A stretch of DNA of 64,000 bases, from assembly GCA_900544095.1 (NCBI GenBank), contig UQTV01000001.1:434001-498000 (forward strand). The letters run 5' to 3'. The position numbers were made by a program, and so were the translations under genes. The notes under the pieces are model-generated. The model had not been told where the DNA came from. It ran no database searches and worked only from the letters and a program-made list of their open reading frames with translations. Position 1 is the stretch's first letter. Every line of letters begins with the position of its first letter. Positions 10,801 through 18,028 of this stretch are shown one piece after another. The stretch comes from an uncultured Collinsella sp. (GTDB lineage: Bacteria > Actinomycetota > Coriobacteriia > Coriobacteriales > Coriobacteriaceae).

Positions 10801-11007
10801 CGAGCGAAGCCACGATGTAGGCGTCTTGTAGTCAATACCCAGCGAAACGCCGGCTTCCGCCGCATCATGACGGCACAGGTCGAGCTCGGCAAACGTTGGC
10901 GCCAGCAGCACGGCACGCCCGTGGCGGGCAATAAGGTCGGCAAGCAGCGCCGCCTCGGCATCGCTCAAATCCGCGCCGGCGTTGGTGGTATAGATTCGAA
11001 CAGGCAT
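7855..11007 (-). CDS. addB: AddB-like helicase-nuclease subunit
   Basis: Partner subunit of AddA, 1050 residues, first gene of the pair. The N-terminal helicase-like half has no convincing Walker A; the equivalent stretch is HGRAVLLAPTFAEL, so ATP hydrolysis probably resides in AddA only. The C-terminal third is a PD-(D/E)xK nuclease, with GGRIDRVDVDAENRAVVIDYK near residue 890. A cysteine pair (YSTCPLCWF) precedes the nuclease as in AddB. After the nuclease only one cysteine (HARCSYNHEG) is seen, whereas classical AddB has a three-cysteine cluster that completes the iron-sulfur staple. The start at 11007 has a GGAGG only 3 bases upstream. Strongly supported by linkage to addA. Confidence 0.85.
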   Translation of the reverse strand: MPVRIYTTNAGADLSDAEAALLADLIARHGRAVLLAPTFAELDLCRHDAAEAGVSLGIDYKTPTSWLRSLWELLGDGRGFVDNLQRQMLFSDMVARLDDADLQPLSRSQGTVRMLARMARDVLPGVAGTGAERCCDNVCKPKPRSDAEARVFELLCAYARGLDRRDMVEPCEAADIMAGALADNLPGCARAVCVRGVTSFTYSLLELLSAVANNGGEVVVLLAREQAAMREELAAAFDVRGVLFEIAPLDEDAGAPAIAPKSVVRPAFVEVAGPHARARVYADVIDKMVKARKESKVNDAASAPVDPVRVLVVSARAPQLFGELAARLAARHVAAETAEFTAFSQSIAGRQFTALANLIERMKAADEGAASKTEWWPAPELTDWIYSPLSGADAASARTFDKNMRLSRSKTTAGVKSLLQSVQGQVRGARKAASDENWFKSVPCVISDVFQALWRDKPVTALKAMLAVAEALPDRALGGLDGQARRQAEVALLRHVIDILMNDARALNVSQAATVPVLDDIRTKVDKRSAAYDYETYEVDRAPRAQVRFASLADAAALRPGSYDAVLFADVDLDSYPLSHEEGPLTTLTASLGREDVTLEPAALLRARFGRAIQASRGPVTLARVTHDRQARECYPAAVWTELRAHAEAANDAKAADADKAADDAKAVGADKAKCVGEGDIVRDFDPAAGEGLRRERVTCEAPQHLSDEAIPYLVLRRRDGEGEDAPLVPRLTSASQIEAYSTCPLCWFVSYRVKPQSIDAGFGNMEKGNFVHDVLEHLHARLPQEGMERVTPMNLPRAKELLREVFDETLAEHAGKRGTEGPLVPLSPVEERQVAEILPQLEGVLAYESEALAPFAPRYLEFAFNELQVEYAGWPLGGRIDRVDVDAENRAVVIDYKHRTGVEEFKLADPTVRDEESGEAAIDDPRWLPPHTQTLIYAQAMRRALDLDARAALYFSTKGGKPALRGAASAELLEEERGDGRIPGLKKGFPGEGGSMDFDALLDRVEAGIAERLHELEAGDVAAVDPMSAQAAHARCSYNHEGTFVRRDV

Positions 11008-11140
11008 GGTCCTCCACTCAAACCGTTCGCAATATTCAATGCTTCCATCCTACCCGCCCACGCGGACAGATTGCTACCTCAGCTCCATGTTTTGGTGCAA
11101 AGCAACCTGACCCCAACGCACCAGCCGATTGCGGGCATAT

Positions 11141-11166
11141 AAAAACCGCCCCCGAAGGGACGGTTC
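11141..11166 (-). terminator. Rho-independent terminator after yerC-like gene
   Basis: On the minus strand an AACCGTCCC / GGGCGGTT hairpin (one mismatch, TTCGG-type loop) is followed by TTTTTATAT. It sits 27 bases past the stop of the YerC-like gene. Confidence 0.8.
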
Positions 11167-11192
11167 TGCACAATTCGTTTGTTGTCGCTGGC

Positions 11193-11492
11193 CTACTCGC
11201 CATCCTCCAGCTTGATGAGGATCTTGCGATAGCCGCCGTACTCGCCGTTCAGCGCCTTTGAAACGCGGCTCACCGTAGTGGACGAAGCGCCGGTGCGGGC
11301 CTGAACCTCAACATAAGGCTCGCCCTCATCCAGATAGCGCGCAACCTGCAGACGTTGCGAAAGATCGCAGATCTCGCGCGGCGTGCAGATATCGGTCAAA
11401 AACGCTTGGATATCCTTCTCGTCATCCAAAAGACTAAATGCGTGGACCAGCTGCTTGACATCAGGCTTGTCAAACATGTTCTCGATATTCAT
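11193..11492 (-). CDS. YerC/YecD family TrpR-like DNA-binding protein
   Basis: A 99-residue protein of the TrpR superfamily. Residues 33-85 (LTDICTPREICDLSQRLQVARYLDEG then YVEVQARTGASSTTVSRVSKALNGEYGGYRKIL) form the conserved helix-turn-helix core of YerC/YecD proteins, with the recognition helix around TGASSTTVSRVSKAL. These proteins resemble the tryptophan repressor but their ligand and targets are not well established. No trp genes are nearby. The gene is monocistronic, with its own terminator and a 320-bp divergent spacer to the holin-family gene. Family assignment is firm; function is not. Confidence 0.88.
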   Translation of the reverse strand: MNIENMFDKPDVKQLVHAFSLLDDEKDIQAFLTDICTPREICDLSQRLQVARYLDEGEPYVEVQARTGASSTTVSRVSKALNGEYGGYRKILIKLEDGE

Positions 11493-11815
11493 CGATCACC
11501 GCCAAACCCGCCATAAGGCATCGAAGTTGATACTGACATCGGGCATCGTTCGCCCGTTCTATGCAATAGGGCAACGCCTGTGGCTTTTGCCCGTAGCAGT
11601 TTAGCACACCACCAAACTAAAGCGACAAAACTCTCTGCCAGCGGCGCGTTTTCTAGGACGAACGCCGTTTTGAAACCGAATGCGCACGCAAGCTCCACGA
11701 ATATCTGAGACAATGGGCGCCCAAACAGAGCCGTGCCCGAGCATCTGTCCGAGTTGCAAAGGCATGTGCCTCTCACGCTCCCTCACCACGCCATGCGCAA
11801 GAAAGGATTCACACC
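11493..11815. other. Divergent intergenic region yerC-like / holin-family gene
   Basis: A 323-bp spacer. It should hold the promoters of both divergent genes, but I see no convincing -35/-10 pair; GACAAT at about 11710 is the best -10 candidate for the rightward gene. AAAGGATT at 11801-11808 is the ribosome binding site for the gene at 11816. No repeat of the families found elsewhere is present. Confidence 0.5.
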
Positions 11816-12181
11816 ATGCGCTTTATGCTCAACTGGCTTTTGACCTCAATCGCCATCGCGATCGCAACGTTTCTCGTCCCCGGCATTCAGCCCTTCGGCA
11901 TGGCCGACGCCTGGGTCTGCTTTGCCTTCGTGGGACTGTTCCTGAACATCGTCGATTCGCTCGTCAAGCCGTTCCTGACGGTTATCTCGCTGCCGCTCAC
12001 GATCATTACGCTGGGTATTTTTCAGCTCGTAGTCAACAGCTTTATGCTCGAGCTGGCCAGCTATCTGTCGGTCAATCTGCTGGGCGCGGGCATCTCCATC
12101 GCCAGCTTTGGATCGGCCTTTATGGGCAGCATCCTGGTGTCCATCATGCGCAGCATCCTCGACAGCATCGCCGAGGGCTAA
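11816..12181 (+). CDS. Phage-holin-superfamily IV membrane protein (PF04020-like)
   Basis: A 121-residue protein made almost entirely of four hydrophobic segments, with the conserved NIVDSLVKPFLTVISLPLTIITLGIF stretch typical of the mycobacterial-type four-TM 'holin superfamily IV'. Despite the family name, most members are ordinary chromosomal inner-membrane proteins of unknown role, and no phage gene surrounds this one. It is monocistronic and ends in a bidirectional terminator shared with the convergent Rrf2 gene. Confidence 0.85.
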   Translation: MRFMLNWLLTSIAIAIATFLVPGIQPFGMADAWVCFAFVGLFLNIVDSLVKPFLTVISLPLTIITLGIFQLVVNSFMLELASYLSVNLLGAGISIASFGSAFMGSILVSIMRSILDSIAEG

Positions 12182-12220
12182 AACGGCCATTCCGGCCGCG
12201 CCCGTCTCAACAGCCCAAAA

Positions 12221-12258
12221 CGAAGGCCGCCCATCACAAAAATGGGCGGCCTTCTTAT
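12221..12258. terminator. Bidirectional terminator between holin-family and Rrf2 genes
   Basis: AAGGCCGCCCA and TGGGCGGCCTT form a perfect 11-bp stem around a short A-rich loop. CTTATTT follows on the plus strand. It lies between convergent genes and can serve both. Confidence 0.85.
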
Positions 12259-12321
12259 TTGCCAAGTCTCAAAGGGCGAGAGAATCTGCCATTTCCACCC
12301 CGTCCCCAAATGGCAGGTGGG

Positions 12322-12750
12322 CTAGATCACGTAGTCGTAGCCTTCGTTGGGAGCGACAAGTTGATCGAGCGTCACACCGTCGAGGTAGTCGTTGATAAGC
12401 TTGTCCAGGTTCTTCCACACGTCGAGCGTGGGGCACTCGTCAGAGCGCGAACAACCCTTGCAGTCGCCATCCAGGCAGGCGACCGGCGCCAGGCTGCCCT
12501 CGGTCAGGCGCAAGATCTCGCCCACCGTGTACTGCTCGGGCGGGCGCGTGAGCACATAGCCGCCGCCCTTGCCGCGCATGCCCGAGAGCATGTTGGCGCG
12601 CACGAGCGTAGCCAGAATATTCTCGAGGTACTTCTCCGAAATACCCTGACGCGCCGCAATCTCTTTAAGCGGGATACGGCCTGTCGCCTGGTGCTCGGCC
12701 AGGTCGACCATAACGCGCAGGGCATATCTGCCCTTTGTGGAAACCAACAT
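12322..12750 (-). CDS. Rrf2-family transcriptional regulator (IscR/CymR type)
   Basis: A 142-residue winged-helix regulator. Residues 1-80 show the Rrf2 signature (STKGRYALRVMVDLAEHQ..., then IAARQGISEKYLENILATLVRANMLSGMRGKGGGYVLTRP). Residues 92-107 contain four cysteines (CLDGDCKGCSRSDEC), as in iron-sulfur-sensing IscR-like members, so cluster binding is plausible. The gene is divergent from cysK across a 253-bp spacer, which suggests a role in cysteine or Fe-S homeostasis, like CymR or IscR. No isc or suf genes are visible here. Regulation of cysK is inferred from position only. Confidence 0.9.
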   Translation of the reverse strand: MLVSTKGRYALRVMVDLAEHQATGRIPLKEIAARQGISEKYLENILATLVRANMLSGMRGKGGGYVLTRPPEQYTVGEILRLTEGSLAPVACLDGDCKGCSRSDECPTLDVWKNLDKLINDYLDGVTLDQLVAPNEGYDYVI

Positions 12751-12863
12751 ATATATAGCTGCCTTTCGGTCTTTTAATTCGTAGAAATTCTAGCCGAAAA
12801 ATTGGTTTTGAAAATACCTATTCCCGTCAAGATGGTTAATCGACTCGTAATAATCTTCTATTT

Positions 12864-12896
12864 CCTATTGCGTTACTAGGCTTTGGTGTCTACTAT
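12864..12896 (+). promoter_or_regulatory. cysK promoter with overlapping palindrome
   Basis: TTGCGT at 12868-12873 and TACTAT at 12891-12896 are spaced by exactly 17 bp. A dyad CCTA-N9-TAGG (12864-12880) covers the -35 box and could be the operator for the divergent Rrf2 regulator. The implied leader is about 100 bases. Confidence 0.55.
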
Positions 12897-13003
12897 GCTT
12901 GCCAACAGCAAAACGAACAACCTATAAGGTTTGTGGGTTTCGCTGCCACACACACCGTAAAACCACACGGTATCCAGTCATTTGAACACTTTGGAGGTTC
13001 ACC

Positions 13004-13942
<939 letters not shown>

Positions 13943-14044
13943 AGCTTCTCGCTCTTAGAACGAGTCCAAGGCACGCCGGTCTCCCCTCTCTTCTGGCAGT
14001 CTGACCTCATCCCAACAGGATGCCCCACGAGACGTCCGAACTTG

Positions 14045-14094
14045 CTACAATGTCTGCGGCGCGGAACCAGCCTCCCGCGCCGCTTTTCTTTTTT
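14045..14094 (+). terminator. Terminator-like hairpin immediately after a TACAAT box, upstream of mnmA
   Basis: GCGGCGCGG (14056-14064) pairs perfectly with CCGCGCCGC (14075-14083) and is followed by TTTTCTTTTTT, a canonical intrinsic terminator. Directly before it is TGCTACAAT, an extended -10-like element at 14043-14051. Only 29 bases remain to the mnmA start codon. It may end the cysK transcript or attenuate mnmA. Confidence 0.75.
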
Positions 14095-14123
14095 GGCCAC
14101 ATGCCACCAAGGAGAACCTCCTC

Positions 14124-15224
14124 ATGCACAACAAGCGCGTGCTCGTCGCCATGAGCGGCGGCGTCGATTCCAGCGTGACCGCGTATCTGCTCAAAAGTCA
14201 GGGTTACGAATGTGTCGGTGCCACCATGCGCCTCACCTGCCCCGCGCCCGATCCCGCCACGGGCATGAGTAAGGTCGACCACGACATCGCCGATGCAAAG
14301 GCCGTCGCCGAGCGCCTGGGGATACCCCATCACGTGCTCGACTTGCAGCAAACCTTCGACCGCAACGTTGTCGAGCGTTTTATGAACGCCTACCAGGAGG
14401 GGCTGACGCCCAATCCGTGCATTATCTGCAACCGCCACATTAAGTTTGGCGCGCTGCTCGATGCAGCGCTGGACATGGGCTGCGACTACATCGCCACGGG
14501 CCATTACGCCAAAACAAGCCAGGCGGCAGACGGCACCTGGCAGCTGCATCGCGGCGAGGACCCTAAAAAGGACCAAAGCTACTTTTTGTATTCGCTCACG
14601 CAGGAGCGCCTGGCGCACACGATCTTTCCGCTGGCAGGCCTAGACAAAGAGCGCGACGTGCGCCGCATAGCCGCCGAGCAGGGCTTTACCAACGCCCAGA
14701 AGGCCGAAAGCGAGGACATCTGCTTTATTCCAGACGGTAACTACGCGGGCTATATCGAGCGCCGCTGCGGACATCCCGCTGCACCGGGCGACATTGTGTG
14801 GCGCGACGGCAGCGTGGTCGGGCGCCACAACGGCGCGCTGCGCTACACCATCGGCCAGCGCAAAGGCCTGGGCGTCGCGATGGCGCATCCTGTGTATGTG
14901 ACGGGCGTCGACGCCGCTAACAACACCGTGCATCTGGGCGAGGCCGAGGACCTGACGGCCACGGCGCTCACGGCCAACGACTGGATCTGGAGCGCCCCTG
15001 CCGACCGCATGGAGGCCGAGCTGGATGCCGGCGGCATCCGCGTGGGCGCCAAGTACCGCTACCGACAGAAAGACCAGGCAGCAACCCTTACGCGTGATGA
15101 AGACGGACAAATGCTGCTAACTTTTGACGAGCCGCAGCGAGCCATCGCCCCCGGCCAGGCAGTCGTAGTCTACCGCGGCGACATCGTCCTGGGCGGCGGC
15201 ACGGTGGCCGGCGCACTTAAGTAG
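14124..15224 (+). CDS. mnmA: tRNA-specific 2-thiouridylase MnmA
   Basis: Catalyses ATP-dependent 2-thiolation of U34 in tRNA for Lys, Glu and Gln. The 366-residue protein begins with the PP-loop SGGVDSS at residues 11-17. The catalytic cysteine is in NPCIICN (Cys99), and the second is in SEDICFIPDGNY near 200. IGQRKGLGV and the C-terminal beta-barrel with GQAVVVYRGDIVLGGG complete the family pattern. AAGGAG lies upstream of the ATG. The sulfur donor chain is not encoded here, but cysK lies just upstream. The stop codon is 8 bp from that of the convergent kinase gene. Confidence 0.96.
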   Translation: MHNKRVLVAMSGGVDSSVTAYLLKSQGYECVGATMRLTCPAPDPATGMSKVDHDIADAKAVAERLGIPHHVLDLQQTFDRNVVERFMNAYQEGLTPNPCIICNRHIKFGALLDAALDMGCDYIATGHYAKTSQAADGTWQLHRGEDPKKDQSYFLYSLTQERLAHTIFPLAGLDKERDVRRIAAEQGFTNAQKAESEDICFIPDGNYAGYIERRCGHPAAPGDIVWRDGSVVGRHNGALRYTIGQRKGLGVAMAHPVYVTGVDAANNTVHLGEAEDLTATALTANDWIWSAPADRMEAELDAGGIRVGAKYRYRQKDQAATLTRDEDGQMLLTFDEPQRAIAPGQAVVVYRGDIVLGGGTVAGALK

Positions 15225-15232
15225 CCGCGGGT

Positions 15233-16606
15233 TTATCGCTGCACGTGTCGAAGTACCTCAACAGCGGCACCAACCTCGATTACGCGACGCTCGAGGCCGC
15301 GGCGGATGGCCTCGAGTCGACCCTCCGCCGTGGCCCATTTGCTCTGCGAAAGAATCTCGATCGCCTCATCAACAAATCCGTTGAGCCGCGATGAATCGAA
15401 CCAATCGAGCGAGTCCGCAAGCGCCAGCTGGACGGAAGGGTCGGGCCCAAACGGCTTAGCGGAAAACCCAAACTCCCCAGCTGCGAGCACGGCAGTTGGT
15501 ACGTTATACCACAGGCAGTTGCCGCTATCGAACAGCGGAGCAGGTTTTATCTCCAGGGTGTCGACATTGCGGATGATGCCGAAGTTTCGCCAATGGCGGT
15601 CGCTGTTGGCCAAAAGGGCATCGCAGACAATCATCTGCGACATAGACCTTCTCACAGCGGCCTCACCGACACCATGCTTGCCGAGGTAGCAACAGTACCG
15701 GTCGTACGTCGAGTTTCCCCGCTGACTACCAAGTACGCCCTTAACGTAAACAGCCGGAACGTATTCCTCGCGGCCGTCAAGAAAGTCGTCGCACAGACAC
15801 ACAGGGCCATCGAATATGCGCTCAACCGTGTAAGGAACAAACTCCCCCTTGGAAAGCAAGCGACGATGTAGAGCCGTTGCAACCGCCTCGTTAAAGGGAC
15901 GCTGATCGTCCATCCCGCACCCTTTAGCCAAAACGCGAATGCCGTTTCGGATCATCCACGATTTAGGGAGCTCGCCCTCGGACGTGTTATCCGGATTTTT
16001 TAGACCGATGCCTTCCAGCCAACCCGAACGCTCTTCGGGCGCCGATCGCTCAAATTCGTTCTCAAAGTAATTGATGCTTTGCCATTTGAGTTCGACGCAA
16101 TCGGCCGGCCGCAGCCAATAACAATCCGAAAGCGATAAGCCCAGGCACCGAACCGGAACCTCGATGCCATTGGCAATTCCCAGTTCACGATAGCGCGAGA
16201 CGAGTCCAGGGCGGACGTCAGGCACCGACCGATGGCTCCACCACACGTTGAGCTCCCGTTTATTCACCGTAGGAGAAGAGCTCGAGCATGTGCCAAACGG
16301 CATTCGTTGCGCATCGAGGACCTCGGCGATTTCGAAGGGAAACTCACGCGTCGGATCAAATGAGACATGCGCGATCTCATGGTCGGCCGACATCAGCGTA
16401 AACTTGCGTCCCACATCAGCCGCAGGACGGCGTCCTCGCTTGCGGACCTTTTGGTAGGCGGTCGCAGAATTGTACTCGACCATCTTCCGGCCGCCCACAA
16501 TATCGCACACAAGCGTCCCCGATGCGGCAAGTTGCGATATGCGGGCTTTCGTAACGCCCAACAGGCGGGCGGCATCACCCATAGATAAGTACTCAGACGT
16601 ATCCAT
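15233..16606 (-). CDS. Single-chain HTH-HipA-like kinase
   Basis: A 457-residue protein. Residues 1-60 form an excisionase/MerR-like helix-turn-helix (LSMGDAARLLGVTKARISQLAASGTLVCDIVGGRKMVEY). The C-terminal half resembles HipA/CtkA-type Ser/Thr kinases: the catalytic loop LLANSDRHWRNFGII gives Asp336 and Asn341, and the metal-binding motif is APLFDSGN (Asp360). HipA normally pairs with a separate HipB repressor; here the DNA-binding part is in the same chain and no partner gene is adjacent. The start at 16606 is preferred over GTG 16618 or ATG 16615 because GAGGTG (16621-16616) lies 9 bases upstream. Toxin or signalling function is inference. Confidence 0.75.
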   Translation of the reverse strand: MDTSEYLSMGDAARLLGVTKARISQLAASGTLVCDIVGGRKMVEYNSATAYQKVRKRGRRPAADVGRKFTLMSADHEIAHVSFDPTREFPFEIAEVLDAQRMPFGTCSSSSPTVNKRELNVWWSHRSVPDVRPGLVSRYRELGIANGIEVPVRCLGLSLSDCYWLRPADCVELKWQSINYFENEFERSAPEERSGWLEGIGLKNPDNTSEGELPKSWMIRNGIRVLAKGCGMDDQRPFNEAVATALHRRLLSKGEFVPYTVERIFDGPVCLCDDFLDGREEYVPAVYVKGVLGSQRGNSTYDRYCCYLGKHGVGEAAVRRSMSQMIVCDALLANSDRHWRNFGIIRNVDTLEIKPAPLFDSGNCLWYNVPTAVLAAGEFGFSAKPFGPDPSVQLALADSLDWFDSSRLNGFVDEAIEILSQSKWATAEGRLEAIRRGLERRVIEVGAAVEVLRHVQR

Positions 16607-16683
16607 ACACCGCATCACCTCGTTAAGTAATTTACACGTTTAGTTAATAGATTACATACATCATAATACTAAACAGCCCAAAG

Positions 16684-16710
16684 CGAAAAAAGGCCCGAAA
16701 AACGGGCCTT
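16684..16710 (-). terminator. Terminator of the M42 peptidase gene
   Basis: AAGGCCCG and CGGGCCTT form an 8-bp stem with a five-base loop. On the minus strand TTTTTTCG follows. It lies 34 bases past the stop at 16744. Confidence 0.85.
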
Positions 16711-16743
16711 AGTGATTGGTCAGCCGAGTCGCAAGCTGCTCCC

Positions 16744-17772
16744 CTAGCGCTGCACGTAGGCGCGGACGAGCTCGTAGGTGTTGCGCACGCCGTCAATGTG
16801 GCTGCGCTCGTAGTTGTGGCTCGCGTACACGCCGGGGCCGATCAGGCCGTGACGGATGTCGTAACCGGCCGAAAGCGTGGCCTCGACGTCGGAACCGTAA
16901 TGCGGGTACACATCGATGGCGTAATCGAGCTCCAGCTCGCGCGCGATGTTGGACAGCGTGGTTACCAGGTCGTAGTTGTACGGACCGCCCGAATCCTTGG
17001 CGCAAATCGACACCATGCGCTCGGTGCAGCCCAGGTCGTCGCCCACGCAGCCCATGTCAACGCTGATCATCTCGCGCGTGTCGGCCGGCACAAAGGCACC
17101 GCCGTGGCCGACCTCCTCGTACACGGTAAAGAGCAGCGACACCTTACGCGAGAGGGTCACCTCGCCGTCGGCAACGGCGCGAGCCAAACCCAGCAGAATC
17201 GACGCCGACAGCTTGTCATCCAGGAAGCGGCTCTTGATGTAGCCACTCTCCGTCACCGTGGTGCGCGGATCCATAGCGATGATATCGCCCGTCTGAATAC
17301 CCAGCTCGAGCACATCGTCTTTGCTGTCAACGTTCTCGTCGAGCAAGATCTCCATGTTCTTCTCGATGGTCTTGACCGGTTCATCGGCCACGTGCGCCGA
17401 AGGCTCGGTGTTGAGGACCACACCCGTATACACATTGCCGTCACGCGTGTAGACGGTGCAGTTCTCGCCATCGGCCGTAGACCACTGGTGCCCGCCGAGC
17501 GTCGTGGGACGCAAGCGACCATTGTCCTTAATGGAGCGCACCATGGCGCCCAGGGTATCGACATGGCTCGCCAATACGAGCGGCTCGCCCTCGCCGCCAA
17601 GTTCAACCAGCACGTTACCCTTATTAGAACGCTCAGGCCCAAAGCCCATATCGCGCAGGGTCTCCATTAGATAATCAGTCGCCGCACGGGTATAGCCCGT
17701 AGGCGAAGCAATCGAGGTAAGCGCCTTCAACTGCTCAGCAATATAGGAGAGCGTAGAATCCATCTGGGACAC
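16744..17772 (-). CDS. M42-family metallo-aminopeptidase
   Basis: Cytosolic, probably dodecameric, zinc or cobalt aminopeptidase that degrades peptides. The 342-residue protein has the ordered metal-site motifs of the M42 clan: LVLASHVDTLGAMV (His-x-Asp), KSRFLDDKLSASI (bridging Asp), VYEEVGHGGAF (catalytic Glu-Glu), ISVDMGCVGDD and the C-terminal YASHNYERSHIDG histidine. Start: GAAAGGG lies 8 bases before a GTG at 17772, which I prefer; an ATG at 17763 and an upstream start at 17826 are alternatives. The gene is monocistronic with its own terminator. Confidence 0.88.
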   Translation of the reverse strand: MSQMDSTLSYIAEQLKALTSIASPTGYTRAATDYLMETLRDMGFGPERSNKGNVLVELGGEGEPLVLASHVDTLGAMVRSIKDNGRLRPTTLGGHQWSTADGENCTVYTRDGNVYTGVVLNTEPSAHVADEPVKTIEKNMEILLDENVDSKDDVLELGIQTGDIIAMDPRTTVTESGYIKSRFLDDKLSASILLGLARAVADGEVTLSRKVSLLFTVYEEVGHGGAFVPADTREMISVDMGCVGDDLGCTERMVSICAKDSGGPYNYDLVTTLSNIARELELDYAIDVYPHYGSDVEATLSAGYDIRHGLIGPGVYASHNYERSHIDGVRNTYELVRAYVQR

Positions 17773-17892
17773 CAAAGTCACCCTTTCATATCGAATTAAA
17801 CCCACAGCAACAATACCACCACGCACATTTATTTACCCAGAGAGACAACCCATCGAGCTCCCCAGAGCTGCGCCCGTCACGATAACGAGCCG

Positions 17893-18021
17893 GCAGGCCC
17901 CTGCCCGTTAGCCCCACAATCTTTCCGCAGGACGGAGGAAGCCCCCGCCGCACGAAGTGCGCAGCGGGGGCTTCCGACATGTCCGAGGACGATTCTGGGG
18001 CTAACGGGCGGGGGCCCGCCG
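17893..18021. repeat. 129-bp near-palindrome (large hairpin element)
   Basis: Outer arms of about 30 bp (17893-17922 and 17992-18021) match with about three mismatches. A central perfect 12-bp stem GGAAGCCCCCGC / GCGGGGGCTTCC (17938-17949, 17965-17976) is capped by CGCAC-GAA-GTGCG. The flanking middle sections pair only weakly. It follows the alcohol dehydrogenase gene (stop at 18029) and could terminate it, although there is no T-run and it is far larger than a terminator. Only one copy in this window. Confidence 0.8.
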
Positions 18022-18028
18022 AACCAAG

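Noticed and set aside
11489..11776. Minus-strand 95-codon open frame upstream of the yerC-like gene
   Set aside because: No ribosome binding site, no family pattern, and it occupies the divergent promoter region.
11816..12181. Prophage remnant based on the holin-family gene
   Set aside because: The family is common in bacterial chromosomes and no other phage gene flanks it.
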